Positions 1 to 9,236 of a DNA stretch of 64,000 nucleotides are shown piece by piece (within the stretch, counting starts at the first letter, position 1; every line of letters starts with the position of its first letter). A program made the translations under genes and the position numbers. The DNA is from Fusibacter ferrireducens (GTDB lineage: Bacteria > Bacillota > Clostridia > Peptostreptococcales > Acidaminobacteraceae). The notes under the pieces are model-generated. The model ran no database searches, was not told the DNA's origin, and saw nothing but the letters and a program-made list of their open reading frames with translations. Where the stretch lies: positions 124,001 through 188,000 of the forward strand of contig NZ_JADKNH010000009.1 in the NCBI RefSeq assembly GCF_015352425.1, in the 5' to 3' direction.

Positions 1-498
1 ACCCTCTGATTTTTGCTCGCTGACCTTGTTCTCAAAGATCCCACCATTGGATTCAATGGTCTTTGCAGAGGCTTCATTTAGGTCATCACAAGTCAACAGA
101 ACACGTTTTAGTGAAGGTTCTGCTACTCTGAGTTGATCCAGCATGAGTTTAAGCATCACGCCTGCAATACCCTTTTGGCGTTTCGAAGCCCTTACGCCAT
201 AACCAATATGACCTCCATGTTGCATTAAATGATCATTGAGTTCATGTCTAAAGTGAATAGCGCCAACCGCTTTATGCGCTTCAGTCACTAAGAAATAGAG
301 CGTTGAAGGCACAAAGCCACTAGCTCTCACTGCATCTGTGGTATCATTTTGCCACCTCTTCTGTACAGCATCAAAAGTCATGCCATCACGCCTTGCAGCA
401 TAAGGCACGATGACCTCATTGTTATTTTCCCACTCTGAAATATAGTCCATATAAGCGCTTTCACTGATTTCATCAAATTTTATAAGTTTATAAGTCAT
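1..498 (-). CDS. GNAT-family N-acetyltransferase, C-terminus cut by window edge
   Basis: Reading the minus strand from the ATG at 498 gives 166 open codons that run off the left edge, so the 3' end is missing. A GGAGG box lies about 7 bases before the ATG. The product starts MTYKLIKFDEISES and looks like a GCN5-type acetyltransferase: a strand reading FLVTEAHKAVGAIHFRHE, then GHIGYGVRASKRQKGIAGVML, which matches the motif A acetyl-CoA loop (Q/R-x-x-G-x-A) at about residues 108-128, and then the LTCDDLNEASAKTIESNGG segment typical of motif B. The substrate cannot be told from sequence. It is monocistronic as far as visible. Confidence 0.8.
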   Translation of the reverse strand, partial: MTYKLIKFDEISESAYMDYISEWENNNEVIVPYAARRDGMTFDAVQKRWQNDTTDAVRASGFVPSTLYFLVTEAHKAVGAIHFRHELNDHLMQHGGHIGYGVRASKRQKGIAGVMLKLMLDQLRVAEPSLKRVLLTCDDLNEASAKTIESNGGIFENKVSEQKSEG

Positions 499-862
499 AA
501 TATCCTCCAAACCACCTCTATAGATGTCACTGTATTTATGCGTTTCACGATTTGATTATACTACTGTTCACATACACATAATAGCCTAATGCCTCTATCA
601 CCGTTTAATGACACTTGTTTTTACTATCCTAACATTTTGCCTCTATCACGTCTACAGCCATCTCTATGTTGTCATGCAACTGTAAATAAAAGCGTTTCAA
701 AAGATTGGATTTGAACCTTTACGAAAAAACTTCTCAAACAAAAGTAAATTTGTTAATAAAATACACTTTTCCAATAAAAATCTCCCAGCCTCTTAATTTC
801 CCTTTTGCTATACTTTTTTTATATCGTTAGAGTTTCAAAATAAGATTTTAAGGAGCGTTTAG
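499..862. other. Intergenic region without a recognisable gene
   Basis: This 364-base AT-rich stretch separates two divergent genes. I see no open frame with a ribosome binding site. It should hold the promoters of both genes, and a TATAAT-like box for the minus-strand gene lies at 555-560, but its -35 is weak. An AAGGAG box at 850-855 is the ribosome binding site for the plus-strand gene. No sigma-D-type (CCGATAT) box is visible. Confidence 0.5.
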
Positions 863-1915
863 ATGTACAGATTCGATACAACTGATCAAGCAATATCCAA
901 ATTAGAGGACTCAATCTCATTCGAACTCAAAGATGTTATCAATCTTGAATTCCTTCAACGATTCTTAGATGCCTTTGGAGGTGCTGTGGGTGTGGCAGGA
1001 CTAGGTACAGACAAAGAAGGTACGCCAATCACCAATCCTACCAATTTTACAGATTTCTGTATGAATCTCAACAGAGGGTGTGAAAAAGGGCTTGCACGTT
1101 GTAAGAAAAGCGATGCCTTTGGAGGTGCTGAAAGTGCTAGAACGGGCAAACCTGCTGTTTATTTCTGTGAAAATGGGCTTATGGATTTTGGCGCCCCTAT
1201 AATTGTAAACGGGCAACAAATGGGGTCCATCTTAGGTGGACAGGTCCTTGCAGATCAACCAGATCCTGATAAATTCATTCAAATTGCCAAAAATATCGGC
1301 GTCGATCCTGATGAATATTTAGAAGCCTTGGCAAAAGTACCTATATTACCCGAATCTCAAATTAAAGCTGCCGCCGATTTGCTCTATATTGTGGCTACGG
1401 AAATTTCGAACATGGGCTATGAAAAACTGCTTTTATCCAAGATGTTTCACACGTTGGACGATCACATTCAAGAGGCTATGGCCACTTTAGAAGAACTCAC
1501 TGCCTCTGCTTCAGATGTCACGGAAAATCAAATCAAATTGACTTCTGAAATCCAAACGGTGAGTCATGTTTCTGAACAGATAGACGATGTGATCGGTTCC
1601 ATCTCAGTGATTGCAAACCAAACGAAAATGTTGGGTCTAAACGCCACAATAGAAGCCGCGCGTGCCAAAGAAGCTGGTCTCGGTTTCGGCGTTGTCGCAA
1701 GAGAAATCCAAAAGCTTTCTGAGAGATCCAATGAAACGGTTACAAAGGTAAAATCCTTTACTTCACAAATCAAAAATTCTGTCGATCATACGAATGCCAT
1801 GGGCAATGCCACTTTAAATGTAACCAAGGAACAAGAACTCGCCATTAGGCGTATTGCTGAAATGCTAGGCGCTATAACGGATATGACGCATGATCTCTCT
1901 CAGATTTTAAAATAG
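863..1915 (+). CDS. Soluble PocR-domain methyl-accepting chemotaxis-type protein
   Basis: 350 residues with no membrane segment. Residues about 15-180 form a PocR-type sensory domain: an N-terminal helix (KDVINLEFLQRFLDAF), a Cys-containing core with C66, C73, C80 and C102, and FGAPIIVNGQQMGSILGGQV. The C-terminal third is a short MCP signalling hairpin whose tip reads IEAARAKEAGLGFGVVAREI, the highly conserved CheA/CheW contact region. Most receptors have a longer hairpin plus HAMP; this compact cytosolic form probably senses an intracellular ligand, possibly a small organic molecule or a metal/redox state through the cysteines (inference). AAGGAG precedes the ATG. A strong terminator follows, so the gene stands alone. 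It fits with the flagellar genes elsewhere in the window. Confidence 0.82.
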   Translation: MYRFDTTDQAISKLEDSISFELKDVINLEFLQRFLDAFGGAVGVAGLGTDKEGTPITNPTNFTDFCMNLNRGCEKGLARCKKSDAFGGAESARTGKPAVYFCENGLMDFGAPIIVNGQQMGSILGGQVLADQPDPDKFIQIAKNIGVDPDEYLEALAKVPILPESQIKAAADLLYIVATEISNMGYEKLLLSKMFHTLDDHIQEAMATLEELTASASDVTENQIKLTSEIQTVSHVSEQIDDVIGSISVIANQTKMLGLNATIEAARAKEAGLGFGVVAREIQKLSERSNETVTKVKSFTSQIKNSVDHTNAMGNATLNVTKEQELAIRRIAEMLGAITDMTHDLSQILK

Positions 1916-1988
1916 CAATTCTTTAAATGACGCCTTGCTCTCCATACAATTACAGTATAAAATTACAGTATAATTAGAAGTAACAATG

Positions 1989-2030
1989 AAAGGCGCCCAC
2001 TGAATGTTCTGATCCAGTGGGCGCCTTTTT
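1989..2030 (+). terminator. Rho-independent terminator after the PocR-MCP gene
   Basis: Arms AAGGCGCCCACTG and CAGTGGGCGCCTT form a 13-bp perfect stem around a 12-base loop and end in TTTTT on the plus strand. It separates this gene from the convergent minus-strand gene and may act in both directions. Confidence 0.9.
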
Positions 2031-2047
2031 ATAATGGCAAAGCCAAT

Positions 2048-2710
2048 TCATTTCACGATTCTTTTTTCAATCCGTTGACTTGCTCCATATTGGATCAATA
2101 ATTGTTCTGCATAATCCAAGTGATCCTCTAAAGGGTCTGATGCATCTAGGGAAATGATGTTCATCACAATCTTTTGAGTGGTCTCATTGACAGAGGTTCT
2201 CTTAGAATCTGCCGTTGTTGATCCAAATGGTTTTTGAGTATCCTTTAAGATCAACAGGTTTTCCAGATTCATCTCCTGTCCACCTATATTGAGATAGGTC
2301 TCCCCTGACCGACCCCTTGTGAAGAGGACTGAACCCTTAATTTGATCATAATCATAGGTGCCCACGGAATTCATGGACTTCACAGAGACCAGATTGGATA
2401 AATCGACAATGTTATTGATAAAGTCAACGCCTTCACCTCTTGTGATTCTGCGCATTAATTTTTCACTGGAAACCCTATACTTAGTTGGATCTTTACCTAA
2501 AGCACGGTAGCATGATCTGGCTTTAAACACATTGGCGAGCTTGCTAATATCCGCTGTCGTCACTTTGTCTCTGAAGGTCTGAAACTCAGAATGCATCTCT
2601 AATCTGAGCAATTCAGAGCTCTCAGTAACAACGACATCGCAAACTAAAACGCCCAGACGAATCTCAGGTAATATAGCCTTGAGATCTGAATCTATTTTGA
2701 TATCCATCAT
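2048..2710 (-). CDS. B3/B4 (tRNA-binding-like) domain protein
   Basis: 220 residues, soluble. The region from about residue 60 to 185 (RALGKDPTKYRVSSEKLMRR, then VDFINNIVDLSNLVSVKSMN, SVGTYDYDQI and GGQEMNLENLLILKD) resembles the stand-alone B3/B4 domain family (COG3382), related to the editing module of the phenylalanyl-tRNA synthetase beta chain. The family's role is unproven; editing of mischarged tRNA or an amino-acid-related activity is inferred only from that homology. It starts 17 bases after the GGDEF/HD-GYP gene with a good AGAGGAG box, so it is probably the second gene of that operon. A tandem ATG start leaves a one-residue uncertainty. Confidence 0.7.
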   Translation of the reverse strand: MMDIKIDSDLKAILPEIRLGVLVCDVVVTESSELLRLEMHSEFQTFRDKVTTADISKLANVFKARSCYRALGKDPTKYRVSSEKLMRRITRGEGVDFINNIVDLSNLVSVKSMNSVGTYDYDQIKGSVLFTRGRSGETYLNIGGQEMNLENLLILKDTQKPFGSTTADSKRTSVNETTQKIVMNIISLDASDPLEDHLDYAEQLLIQYGASQRIEKRIVK

Positions 2711-2727
2711 AACTGTACTCCTCTATT

Positions 2728-5280
2728 TTAATTCAGCTTTTTTCGAATATTTTCAAGGTATTCAATAAAGGTCTCCACAATATTGGGATCAAATTGAATC
2801 CCAGAAACACGTCTGAGCTCCACATAAGCTTCTTCATAGGTCATCGCCTTCCTATAAGTCCGATCACTTGTCATCGCATCAAAAGCATCTACCACAGTGA
2901 TGATACGCGCTAGATAGGGAATTTCTTCTCCCTTAAGCCCTTTGGGATAACCTTTCCCATCGAAGCTCTCATGATGTGCAAGCACGTGTTCCGCAATTTC
3001 ACTCATCTCATTCACGGCACTCAGAATCCGGTATCCAATTTCTGGATGCTTTTGCATTTCTGAATACTCTTCTGCTGTTAAGCGGCCTTCTTTATTTAAA
3101 ATTTTTTCATCGATGGCGATTTTACCTACATCGTGCAATAAACCAATTGTTTTGAGTTCGTTAACCTCTCGATCTGATAATTTCAACGCTTTTCCAAGTT
3201 CATAGCTGAGTTCGCTAACACGCATACTGTGCTGTTCTTCTCTCTTGTTCTTCTCGTGTAAAGTATTTACAATGGTGTAAATGGCTTTTCCACGCACGCT
3301 AGGACCTTCCGTAAGTTTGCGTTTGTTTAAGTAGTCTTCTGCCGTCTTAAAGACATCTGCAATGGAATCGTTGAGCGTCACCAGCTGAGCATGTCCCAAC
3401 GAAACCGATATGGACACTTCATCCACTTTGATCTGATTACAACGCGTCAATATCTCATCCGTCAAATGTTCCAACATCTCGTGAGTGCTGTTTGTCACTA
3501 ACACGGAGAACTCATCGCCACCCATCCGCGCAATAATCTCACCGTGATTACAAATATCCTTTACTTGCATCGCAATTTCATTTAATAAATGGTCCCCAGC
3601 TCGATGCCCAAATGCATCATTGATCAATTTTAATCCATTCACATCCATCATGATGATGCCCAGTGGCAAATGCTCTGCCTTTTTGAGTTCAGTGATCTTT
3701 TTCTCAAAATAAGCTCTGTTGTAAAGCGTTGTCAAATCATCATGTGTACTGATATAAGCTAGATTTGCCTCTCTTCTCTTGCGCTCGGATATATCGGCAT
3801 AGACGCCGTAGCCACCAATCATAACGCCTTGATGTGTCATAGGTACGCCCTGAATACTCACATGATGCGGCGTCTTATTTTTACCATATCTCACGGATTC
3901 AAATCTAACCATTTCACCGCCAAAGACTTTTTTAGTCAAGGTTTCTGCTTCTCTTCTATAGACGCCATCTGACAAAATCACGTCCAAATCCATACCCACA
4001 ATTTCATTGATGTTATACCCAAATAATTTTTCAAAGGACTCGTTGATTTCTAAAACTTGATGATCTTGGTCGAACATTACAATTGCATCTTGCGCATTTC
4101 TGAAGAGTGCTTCGAAGTTTTGTTTTTGTCTTGTAACTTCTTGTTCAGTTGCCACGAGCTGGCTATAAGTTGCTTCTAGCTCTTCGTTAAGCGCCATCAG
4201 TTCATCTCTATCATCATTGAGCGCATTGACTTGTTCAAAGAATTTTTGAAGCATAATATTGATCTTACTCGACAGTTTCCCAAGCGCTTGATTCGAAGAC
4301 AACACAATCTGTTGATTGGTCTCTCTTTCAAGATCGATGTTCTCCACTTGCTGCTCAAACTCAAAGAGCGGTTTTGTAATAACCGTTCTCAAAATAAAAA
4401 TAAGGATTACAAAAGTTCCTATGATTGCAGCGCTGAGCATTAAAGAAAAAAATTGAAGTCTTGTCAAGCTATCGCTGTAGTTATTTATCGGTGAGAAAGA
4501 CATCAGTATCCATCCAAGATCGGTGAACTCGTGATAATGAAAATATCCTTTGACCTTGCCAACCTGTTCTTCTAACATGCCATAGGATTTAACTCTGTCT
4601 TCGCGTGTATCATACCAATTCTTCATCAAACCCAAAGTATCTTGAGACTGTTCAAACGAGTCAATGCCAAACATCTTTTCGCCCTTAGCGCTTAACAAAT
4701 AGGTAACACTTTGACCAAACTTTTCGGAGTCATCCAGCACACTTTTTAGTCTTTCCAACATAATATCGCCTGCAACAACACCTTTTAAATGCCCAAAATC
4801 ATCATAAACAGGAACAGCTATTGTAACGATCCAAGAATTCTTTATTGCATTTAGAAAAGGATCTGTTATCACTATATGCTCTGCTTTTGCAGCTTCTTCA
4901 TACCAAGGTGTCTCTCTCAGATCAAAGTTTGACGGTGGTATAAAACTGCTTGTGCTTATCAATTTGTTATCCATTGTACCATAATACATTGACGAAAAAA
5001 GATCATGCTTATCAAGCTTATCTTCTAACATTTCTAAAATAAGCTCAGAATCTGTTAAATTCGCCTTTATGTAGTCACTTGCTGTAAACAACACTTTTTC
5101 ATTTTCGACGATCCATTCATTGACTTGATGATCCATAATATCCACAGAGAGCATCGCATTTCGCTTAACTTCCTCTGAAAGAACAACACCTGCATCTTTA
5201 AATTGCAAATTTACAAACACAAGTACTAAGAGCAATAAAAGGACATATATAAAGTTAATACCTCTAATAATACGATTCAT
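2728..5280 (-). CDS. Membrane Cache-PAS-GGDEF-HD-GYP cyclic-di-GMP signalling protein
   Basis: 850 residues. A membrane helix at about 9-26, an extracellular dCache-like sensor to about 275, a second helix near 285, a coiled coil, a PAS domain from about 390 (NFEALFRNAQDAIVMFDQD), a GGDEF domain (HDDLTTLYNRAYFEKKI; ARMGGDEFSVLV near 587) and an HD-GYP domain (LLHDVGKIAID near 714, HHESFDGKGYP near 770). Both catalytic motifs are intact, so it could make and break cyclic di-GMP. The RxxD inhibitory site expected just before GGDEF reads NHGE, so product inhibition through the I-site is probably absent. It is first in a two-gene operon; the upstream operon ends in a terminator at about 5400. Confidence 0.92.
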   Translation of the reverse strand: MNRIIRGINFIYVLLLLLVLVFVNLQFKDAGVVLSEEVKRNAMLSVDIMDHQVNEWIVENEKVLFTASDYIKANLTDSELILEMLEDKLDKHDLFSSMYYGTMDNKLISTSSFIPPSNFDLRETPWYEEAAKAEHIVITDPFLNAIKNSWIVTIAVPVYDDFGHLKGVVAGDIMLERLKSVLDDSEKFGQSVTYLLSAKGEKMFGIDSFEQSQDTLGLMKNWYDTREDRVKSYGMLEEQVGKVKGYFHYHEFTDLGWILMSFSPINNYSDSLTRLQFFSLMLSAAIIGTFVILIFILRTVITKPLFEFEQQVENIDLERETNQQIVLSSNQALGKLSSKINIMLQKFFEQVNALNDDRDELMALNEELEATYSQLVATEQEVTRQKQNFEALFRNAQDAIVMFDQDHQVLEINESFEKLFGYNINEIVGMDLDVILSDGVYRREAETLTKKVFGGEMVRFESVRYGKNKTPHHVSIQGVPMTHQGVMIGGYGVYADISERKRREANLAYISTHDDLTTLYNRAYFEKKITELKKAEHLPLGIIMMDVNGLKLINDAFGHRAGDHLLNEIAMQVKDICNHGEIIARMGGDEFSVLVTNSTHEMLEHLTDEILTRCNQIKVDEVSISVSLGHAQLVTLNDSIADVFKTAEDYLNKRKLTEGPSVRGKAIYTIVNTLHEKNKREEQHSMRVSELSYELGKALKLSDREVNELKTIGLLHDVGKIAIDEKILNKEGRLTAEEYSEMQKHPEIGYRILSAVNEMSEIAEHVLAHHESFDGKGYPKGLKGEEIPYLARIITVVDAFDAMTSDRTYRKAMTYEEAYVELRRVSGIQFDPNIVETFIEYLENIRKKLN

Positions 5281-5396
5281 ACCATTGCCTCTCTGTCGTT
5301 CTATATATAAAATTATTAAGATCTTACAATATTTATCTTATCATATATGTACTATACTTTACAACGAAATACATAAGGATAATAATGTTAATTCCA

Positions 5397-5450
5397 ATAA
5401 AAAAGGTCTCAACCACAGCATTCTTAAGATGGCTGTGATTGAGACCTCTT
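5397..5450 (-). terminator. Terminator of the bmrA-regulator-kinase operon
   Basis: On the minus strand AGGTCTCAATCACAGC pairs with GCTGTGGTTGAGACCT across a 12-base loop, followed by TTTTTT. It lies about 130 bases after the stop of the histidine kinase gene and isolates that operon from the downstream GGDEF gene. Confidence 0.9.
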
Positions 5451-5576
5451 TATAGGTTATTATTATTTTTACTAGAGTCCTTAATCCATTGCTTAATTGA
5501 CTTAACGCCCTAATGAGTTCCTCTATTTGTTGCTCCATTGCTTGTTCAATTGCTTATTCAATTGCTTGCGCGTTCC

Positions 5577-6665
5577 CTATGCCAATGTCATAGGTAGGGT
5601 CACTATAAACTCAGTCCCTTTGTTGACTTCGCTTTGGACATCTATCTTGCCCCCATGCATCTCAACAATTTTCAGTACAATGGCCAATCCGAGACCGTTG
5701 CCTTCTGATTTTCGATCTCTGGACGCATCTGCTTTATAGAACCGTTCGAAAATATGTTCAACCTCTATCGGTTCTAAACCAATTCCATTGTCTCTTACAT
5801 GAACTGAAACCGCAGATTCAGACACTTGAATTTGTATCTCAATCTTACCGTTTTCAGGAGTGAATTTTATGCTGTTACTGAGAAGATTCAACCACACTTG
5901 ATCCATTAAGGCCTCATCTGCCGTCCAATAGGTTGTCTCTAAATCCATGTTAAGTGCAATCGATTTTGCCAGCCATTGTGGTTCACTCGACAGGATCACG
6001 CGTCTCAATTGCTTGTCTAATCGATAGCGCTTTGAATTAAAAGGATGCTGCTCAGAATCCAAAGAAGCCAATTTAAGTAAGTTATCACTTAGTTTAGATA
6101 ATCTCTTGCTTTCACTTTCAATAATTTTAAGATAATGCAATGATTCTTCACGGCTTAGAACATCCCTTTGAAGCACTTGAGCAAATCCGTTGATGGATGT
6201 CAATGGTGATTGAATTTCATGTGAGACATCTGCAATAAATGCCTGTCGCATTTTCTCCAGCTTTTCAAGGCCTTCTGCCATTTCATTCACATTTTGGGCA
6301 AGTTCTCTATATGGATGTTGCTCTCCGACATCAATACTGACTTTATAGTTCCCTTTTGCAATTTGTTCAAGTGCTTCCGTAAACGGCTTAAAGACATCCA
6401 CGCGCTTCTTTTTTCTTTCTTTTGCATTTAACCCATGATATGCGATAGCCGTAAACCAAAATAGAAAAATGCCTAATATGCTGTTGATCACTTGTATCCA
6501 AACGCCCTGTAAATGCACATGATACATTTCAAATAGAAAGTCTGTTATAAAATAAGCCAATGCCCAGAATATTCCCAGAAAAATTAGAAGTATACAAGTT
6601 CTCAAGAAGAGTACCTTTCTATTGTGGAGATGTTGCTCCTGCTCATGTATGGTGGGATCATCCAT
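5577..6665 (-). CDS. Sensor histidine kinase (two TM helices, HAMP)
   Basis: 362 residues. Two membrane helices (about 21-44 and 58-79) with a very short external loop, a HAMP-like linker, a HisKA H-box DVSHEIQSPLTSINGFAQVL (His near 148), N-box DQVWLNLLSNSIKFTP, G1 DNGIGL, F-box FERFYKAD and G2 GNGLGLAIV. All catalytic boxes are present. The short external loop suggests an intramembrane-sensing kinase, often used for envelope or drug stress (inference). The ATG follows directly on the stop of the response regulator, and its GGAGGTGAT ribosome binding site lies inside that gene, so the two are translationally coupled and form a cognate pair with the exporter upstream. Confidence 0.93.
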   Translation of the reverse strand: MDDPTIHEQEQHLHNRKVLFLRTCILLIFLGIFWALAYFITDFLFEMYHVHLQGVWIQVINSILGIFLFWFTAIAYHGLNAKERKKKRVDVFKPFTEALEQIAKGNYKVSIDVGEQHPYRELAQNVNEMAEGLEKLEKMRQAFIADVSHEIQSPLTSINGFAQVLQRDVLSREESLHYLKIIESESKRLSKLSDNLLKLASLDSEQHPFNSKRYRLDKQLRRVILSSEPQWLAKSIALNMDLETTYWTADEALMDQVWLNLLSNSIKFTPENGKIEIQIQVSESAVSVHVRDNGIGLEPIEVEHIFERFYKADASRDRKSEGNGLGLAIVLKIVEMHGGKIDVQSEVNKGTEFIVTLPMTLA

Positions 6666-7337
6666 TTATATCACCTCCAGCCGATAACCTAAGCCTCTAA
6701 TCGTCGTGATCTTGAATCCGGATTTGACTACATCAAACCGCTCTCTTAATCGTTTAATATGGACATCCACTGTGCGCTCATCACCTTCATAATCATAACC
6801 CCATATTTGTTCAATGAGTTGATCTCTTGAAAGCGTTTTACCAACATAGCTTCCCAGCATAAATAGAAGTTCAAATTCCTTCATGGGCAACGTCATTTTT
6901 TCACCTTGAAAAGTCGCTTCAAAAGTAGTTGCATTTAACTCTAGTTCCCCCAACTGAACCGTTTGCGATACAGAAATTCGATAGCGCTTTAAAAGTGCTT
7001 TCACACGCATTACAAGTTCTAAGGGTTCAAATGGCTTGACCAAATAGTCATCTGTGCCCAATTCAAATCCCTTGATCTTTTGCATCGTTTCACCCATGGC
7101 CGTCAACATGAGTATTGGCACATCTGAAACCGATTTTAAAGTCTCGCAGAGTTCCCATCCATTCATCTTCGGCATCATTATATCTAAAATATAGAGATCG
7201 ACTTTAATCGATTCACTCTTTAAAAGCGCCGCCTCACCATCTGTAGCCTCCACAATGTCAAAACCTTCCCTTTCAAGAAAATTTCTCACTAGGATTCTTA
7301 TATTAGGATCATCATCCACAATCATTATCTTTGTCAT
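6666..7337 (-). CDS. OmpR/PhoB-family response regulator
   Basis: 223 residues. Receiver domain with acidic pocket D8-D9, phosphoacceptor D52 (LYILDIMMP), T79 and K101 (DYLVKPF), then a winged-helix DNA-binding domain from about 125 (MKEFELLFMLGSYVGKTLSR; DERTVDVHIKRLRERF; IRGLGYRLE). It lies between the BmrA-like exporter (18 bases upstream) and the kinase (zero gap). An adjacent pair of 11-bp direct repeats before the operon (9201-9222) is a natural candidate for its binding site. Confidence 0.95.
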   Translation of the reverse strand: MTKIMIVDDDPNIRILVRNFLEREGFDIVEATDGEAALLKSESIKVDLYILDIMMPKMNGWELCETLKSVSDVPILMLTAMGETMQKIKGFELGTDDYLVKPFEPLELVMRVKALLKRYRISVSQTVQLGELELNATTFEATFQGEKMTLPMKEFELLFMLGSYVGKTLSRDQLIEQIWGYDYEGDERTVDVHIKRLRERFDVVKSGFKITTIRGLGYRLEVI

Positions 7338-7355
7338 TCTGCGATTCCTTTCCTC

Positions 7356-9158
7356 TTAACTTACCAGCGAATCCTCCAACATCAATGGTATCGACTCCAG
7401 TGTCTGTTGATTCAATCTCAACTGCTGCGTTGCAAACTTTCTGTATAGAGCATGTGTCGCCAAGAGTTTTTCATGTGTCCCGCAACCTGTAACACGACCT
7501 TTATCTATGAAAATAATCTTTGAAGCATCCACAATTGTAGACATTCTATGTGCAATCACCAGCGTTGTTCTGCCATACATTAAATTGTTGAGTGCTTTTT
7601 GTACCACAACTTCTGAATGACTATCTAAACTCGAAGTTGCCTCATCCAGCAAAAGAATTTGAGGTTTTCTGAGCAATGCTCTGGCAATTGCAATACGCTG
7701 TCTTTGTCCTCCAGATAATTTGACACCTCTTTCTCCCACCTGAGTTTCAAATCCTTCTGGAAGCGCTTGGATAAACTCATCTGCATAAGCCATTTTTACC
7801 GCTTCATTTAACGCTTCATCTGATATTGGCTCGTCGAGACCATAACATATATTTTCTCTGATCGTCCCAGAGATTAAAGGACTCTCTTGAGAAACATAGC
7901 CAATTTTGCGTCTCCACGACTTCAGATTCACAGTGGTTGAATCCACATGCCCTAATTTGATCGTCCCAACCTGCGGCTGATAAAATCTTTCAATTAAAGA
8001 GAATAGCGTGGTTTTACCGCTGCCACTAGGCCCGACAATTGCAGTGATTTCACCTGACTCTGCCACAATGTTGATGTCTTCTAGGATCATTTCTTCTGGC
8101 TTGTAACCAAATGTCACATTTTCAAGTACAATTGGGAATTGATCGCCGCCAAGTGCAAGACCCGCATTATGATCCTCTTCCTCAAATTCAAAAGTATGCA
8201 TAATACGTTCTGTTGCACCCAGTGTCTTTTGTAGTTGCGTAAAAAATGTCGTCACTTGTCCTAGTGGTATAATAACTTGAATCAAATACAGTATAAACGC
8301 AACTAAATCGCCTGCTGTTAATGCCCCTGAAGAAACACGCATGCCACCATAACCTATGATGAGGACAAGTATTGCCATCATTACAAGTGACATTAAGGGT
8401 GAAATCAAAGCTTGTATTTTAGATTCCTTAAGTCCAAATGACATTAAATTAGAGATGCCCAAAGCACCTTTTTCATATTCATTTTTCTCCGCACTTGAAG
8501 CTTTAACCAATCTTATTTCAGATAACACCTGACTTAAAATAGCCGTAAAAGAAGCCGTTTCATCCTGAGTCGCTTTAGAAATTTTATGAATTTGTCGCCC
8601 AAGCGGCACAACAACCAGCAATACAAGTGGTACCGCAACAAGCATGGTTAATGTCATTTCCCAGTCCAAAACCAACAAAATCACCATTGAGCCAACAATA
8701 GAAATAATGCCGTTAAAGAAACTCGTCGAGTACTCGGTGATCAGATTCTTCACAATCATCGTGTCATTCGTCATTCGGCTAATGGTTTCACCCGTTTCAT
8801 TTGCATCATAGTATTCAACAGGCAATTTCAGCAGTTTTCTCCAGAGTTTATCCCTTATACCCGCAACAATTTTTTGCCCTACATAGTTCAGCATATAAAT
8901 GGATAGTCCACCAGCCAGTGCTTGTATTATAAACATACTTACCAGCATTGCAATTTGAACGTTTGTTATATTGGCCACCGAAAAGCTATTGACCAAGTTT
9001 TTTGTAAATAGCGGCACCACCAAACTTGCGAGTGTTTTAGTGATACTCATCACCACAGCAATGGTAAATACAACCATTGGTGGTTTTGTTTCCTTCATCA
9101 TTTTAAAGAGTAGCTTCCAGCTGCCCTTTTTAATTTCATTTTCATCTCGTTTTTTCAT
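7356..9158 (-). CDS. bmrA: BmrA-like multidrug ABC half-transporter
   Basis: 600 residues: six-helix ABC exporter domain (about 1-330) fused to an ATPase with Walker A GPSGSGKTT near 376, signature LSGGQRQRIAIARALL near 484 and Walker B LLLDEATSSLD near 505, with the catalytic Glu. From memory it aligns nearly throughout with B. subtilis BmrA (shared blocks KLPVEYYDANETGETISRMT-like, GYVSQESPL.SGTIRENICYG, FFTQLQKTLGATER), a homodimeric drug exporter. Here it is first in an operon with a two-component pair, which I infer controls it. The start has a good AAAGGAG box 6-7 bases upstream. The substrates are unknown. Confidence 0.9.
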   Translation of the reverse strand: MKKRDENEIKKGSWKLLFKMMKETKPPMVVFTIAVVMSITKTLASLVVPLFTKNLVNSFSVANITNVQIAMLVSMFIIQALAGGLSIYMLNYVGQKIVAGIRDKLWRKLLKLPVEYYDANETGETISRMTNDTMIVKNLITEYSTSFFNGIISIVGSMVILLVLDWEMTLTMLVAVPLVLLVVVPLGRQIHKISKATQDETASFTAILSQVLSEIRLVKASSAEKNEYEKGALGISNLMSFGLKESKIQALISPLMSLVMMAILVLIIGYGGMRVSSGALTAGDLVAFILYLIQVIIPLGQVTTFFTQLQKTLGATERIMHTFEFEEEDHNAGLALGGDQFPIVLENVTFGYKPEEMILEDINIVAESGEITAIVGPSGSGKTTLFSLIERFYQPQVGTIKLGHVDSTTVNLKSWRRKIGYVSQESPLISGTIRENICYGLDEPISDEALNEAVKMAYADEFIQALPEGFETQVGERGVKLSGGQRQRIAIARALLRKPQILLLDEATSSLDSHSEVVVQKALNNLMYGRTTLVIAHRMSTIVDASKIIFIDKGRVTGCGTHEKLLATHALYRKFATQQLRLNQQTLESIPLMLEDSLVS

Positions 9159-9188
9159 ATAGTTCTCCTTTCACATCGTTTCATGTGT

Positions 9189-9222
9189 ATCATAGAGGCT
9201 CTATATGAACTGAATATGAACT
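9189..9222 (-). promoter_or_regulatory. bmrA operon promoter with 11-bp direct-repeat operator
   Basis: On the minus strand AGTTCATATTC is followed at once by AGTTCATATAG (9 of 11 identical, 11-base period), then six bases later a -10-like TATGAT at 9189-9194. Transcription would start about 25 bases before the bmrA ATG. OmpR/PhoB-family regulators bind direct repeats with an 11-base period near the -35 region, so this is a candidate site for the regulator encoded two genes downstream. Confidence 0.55.
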
Positions 9223-9236
9223 CACATCATGCCATT

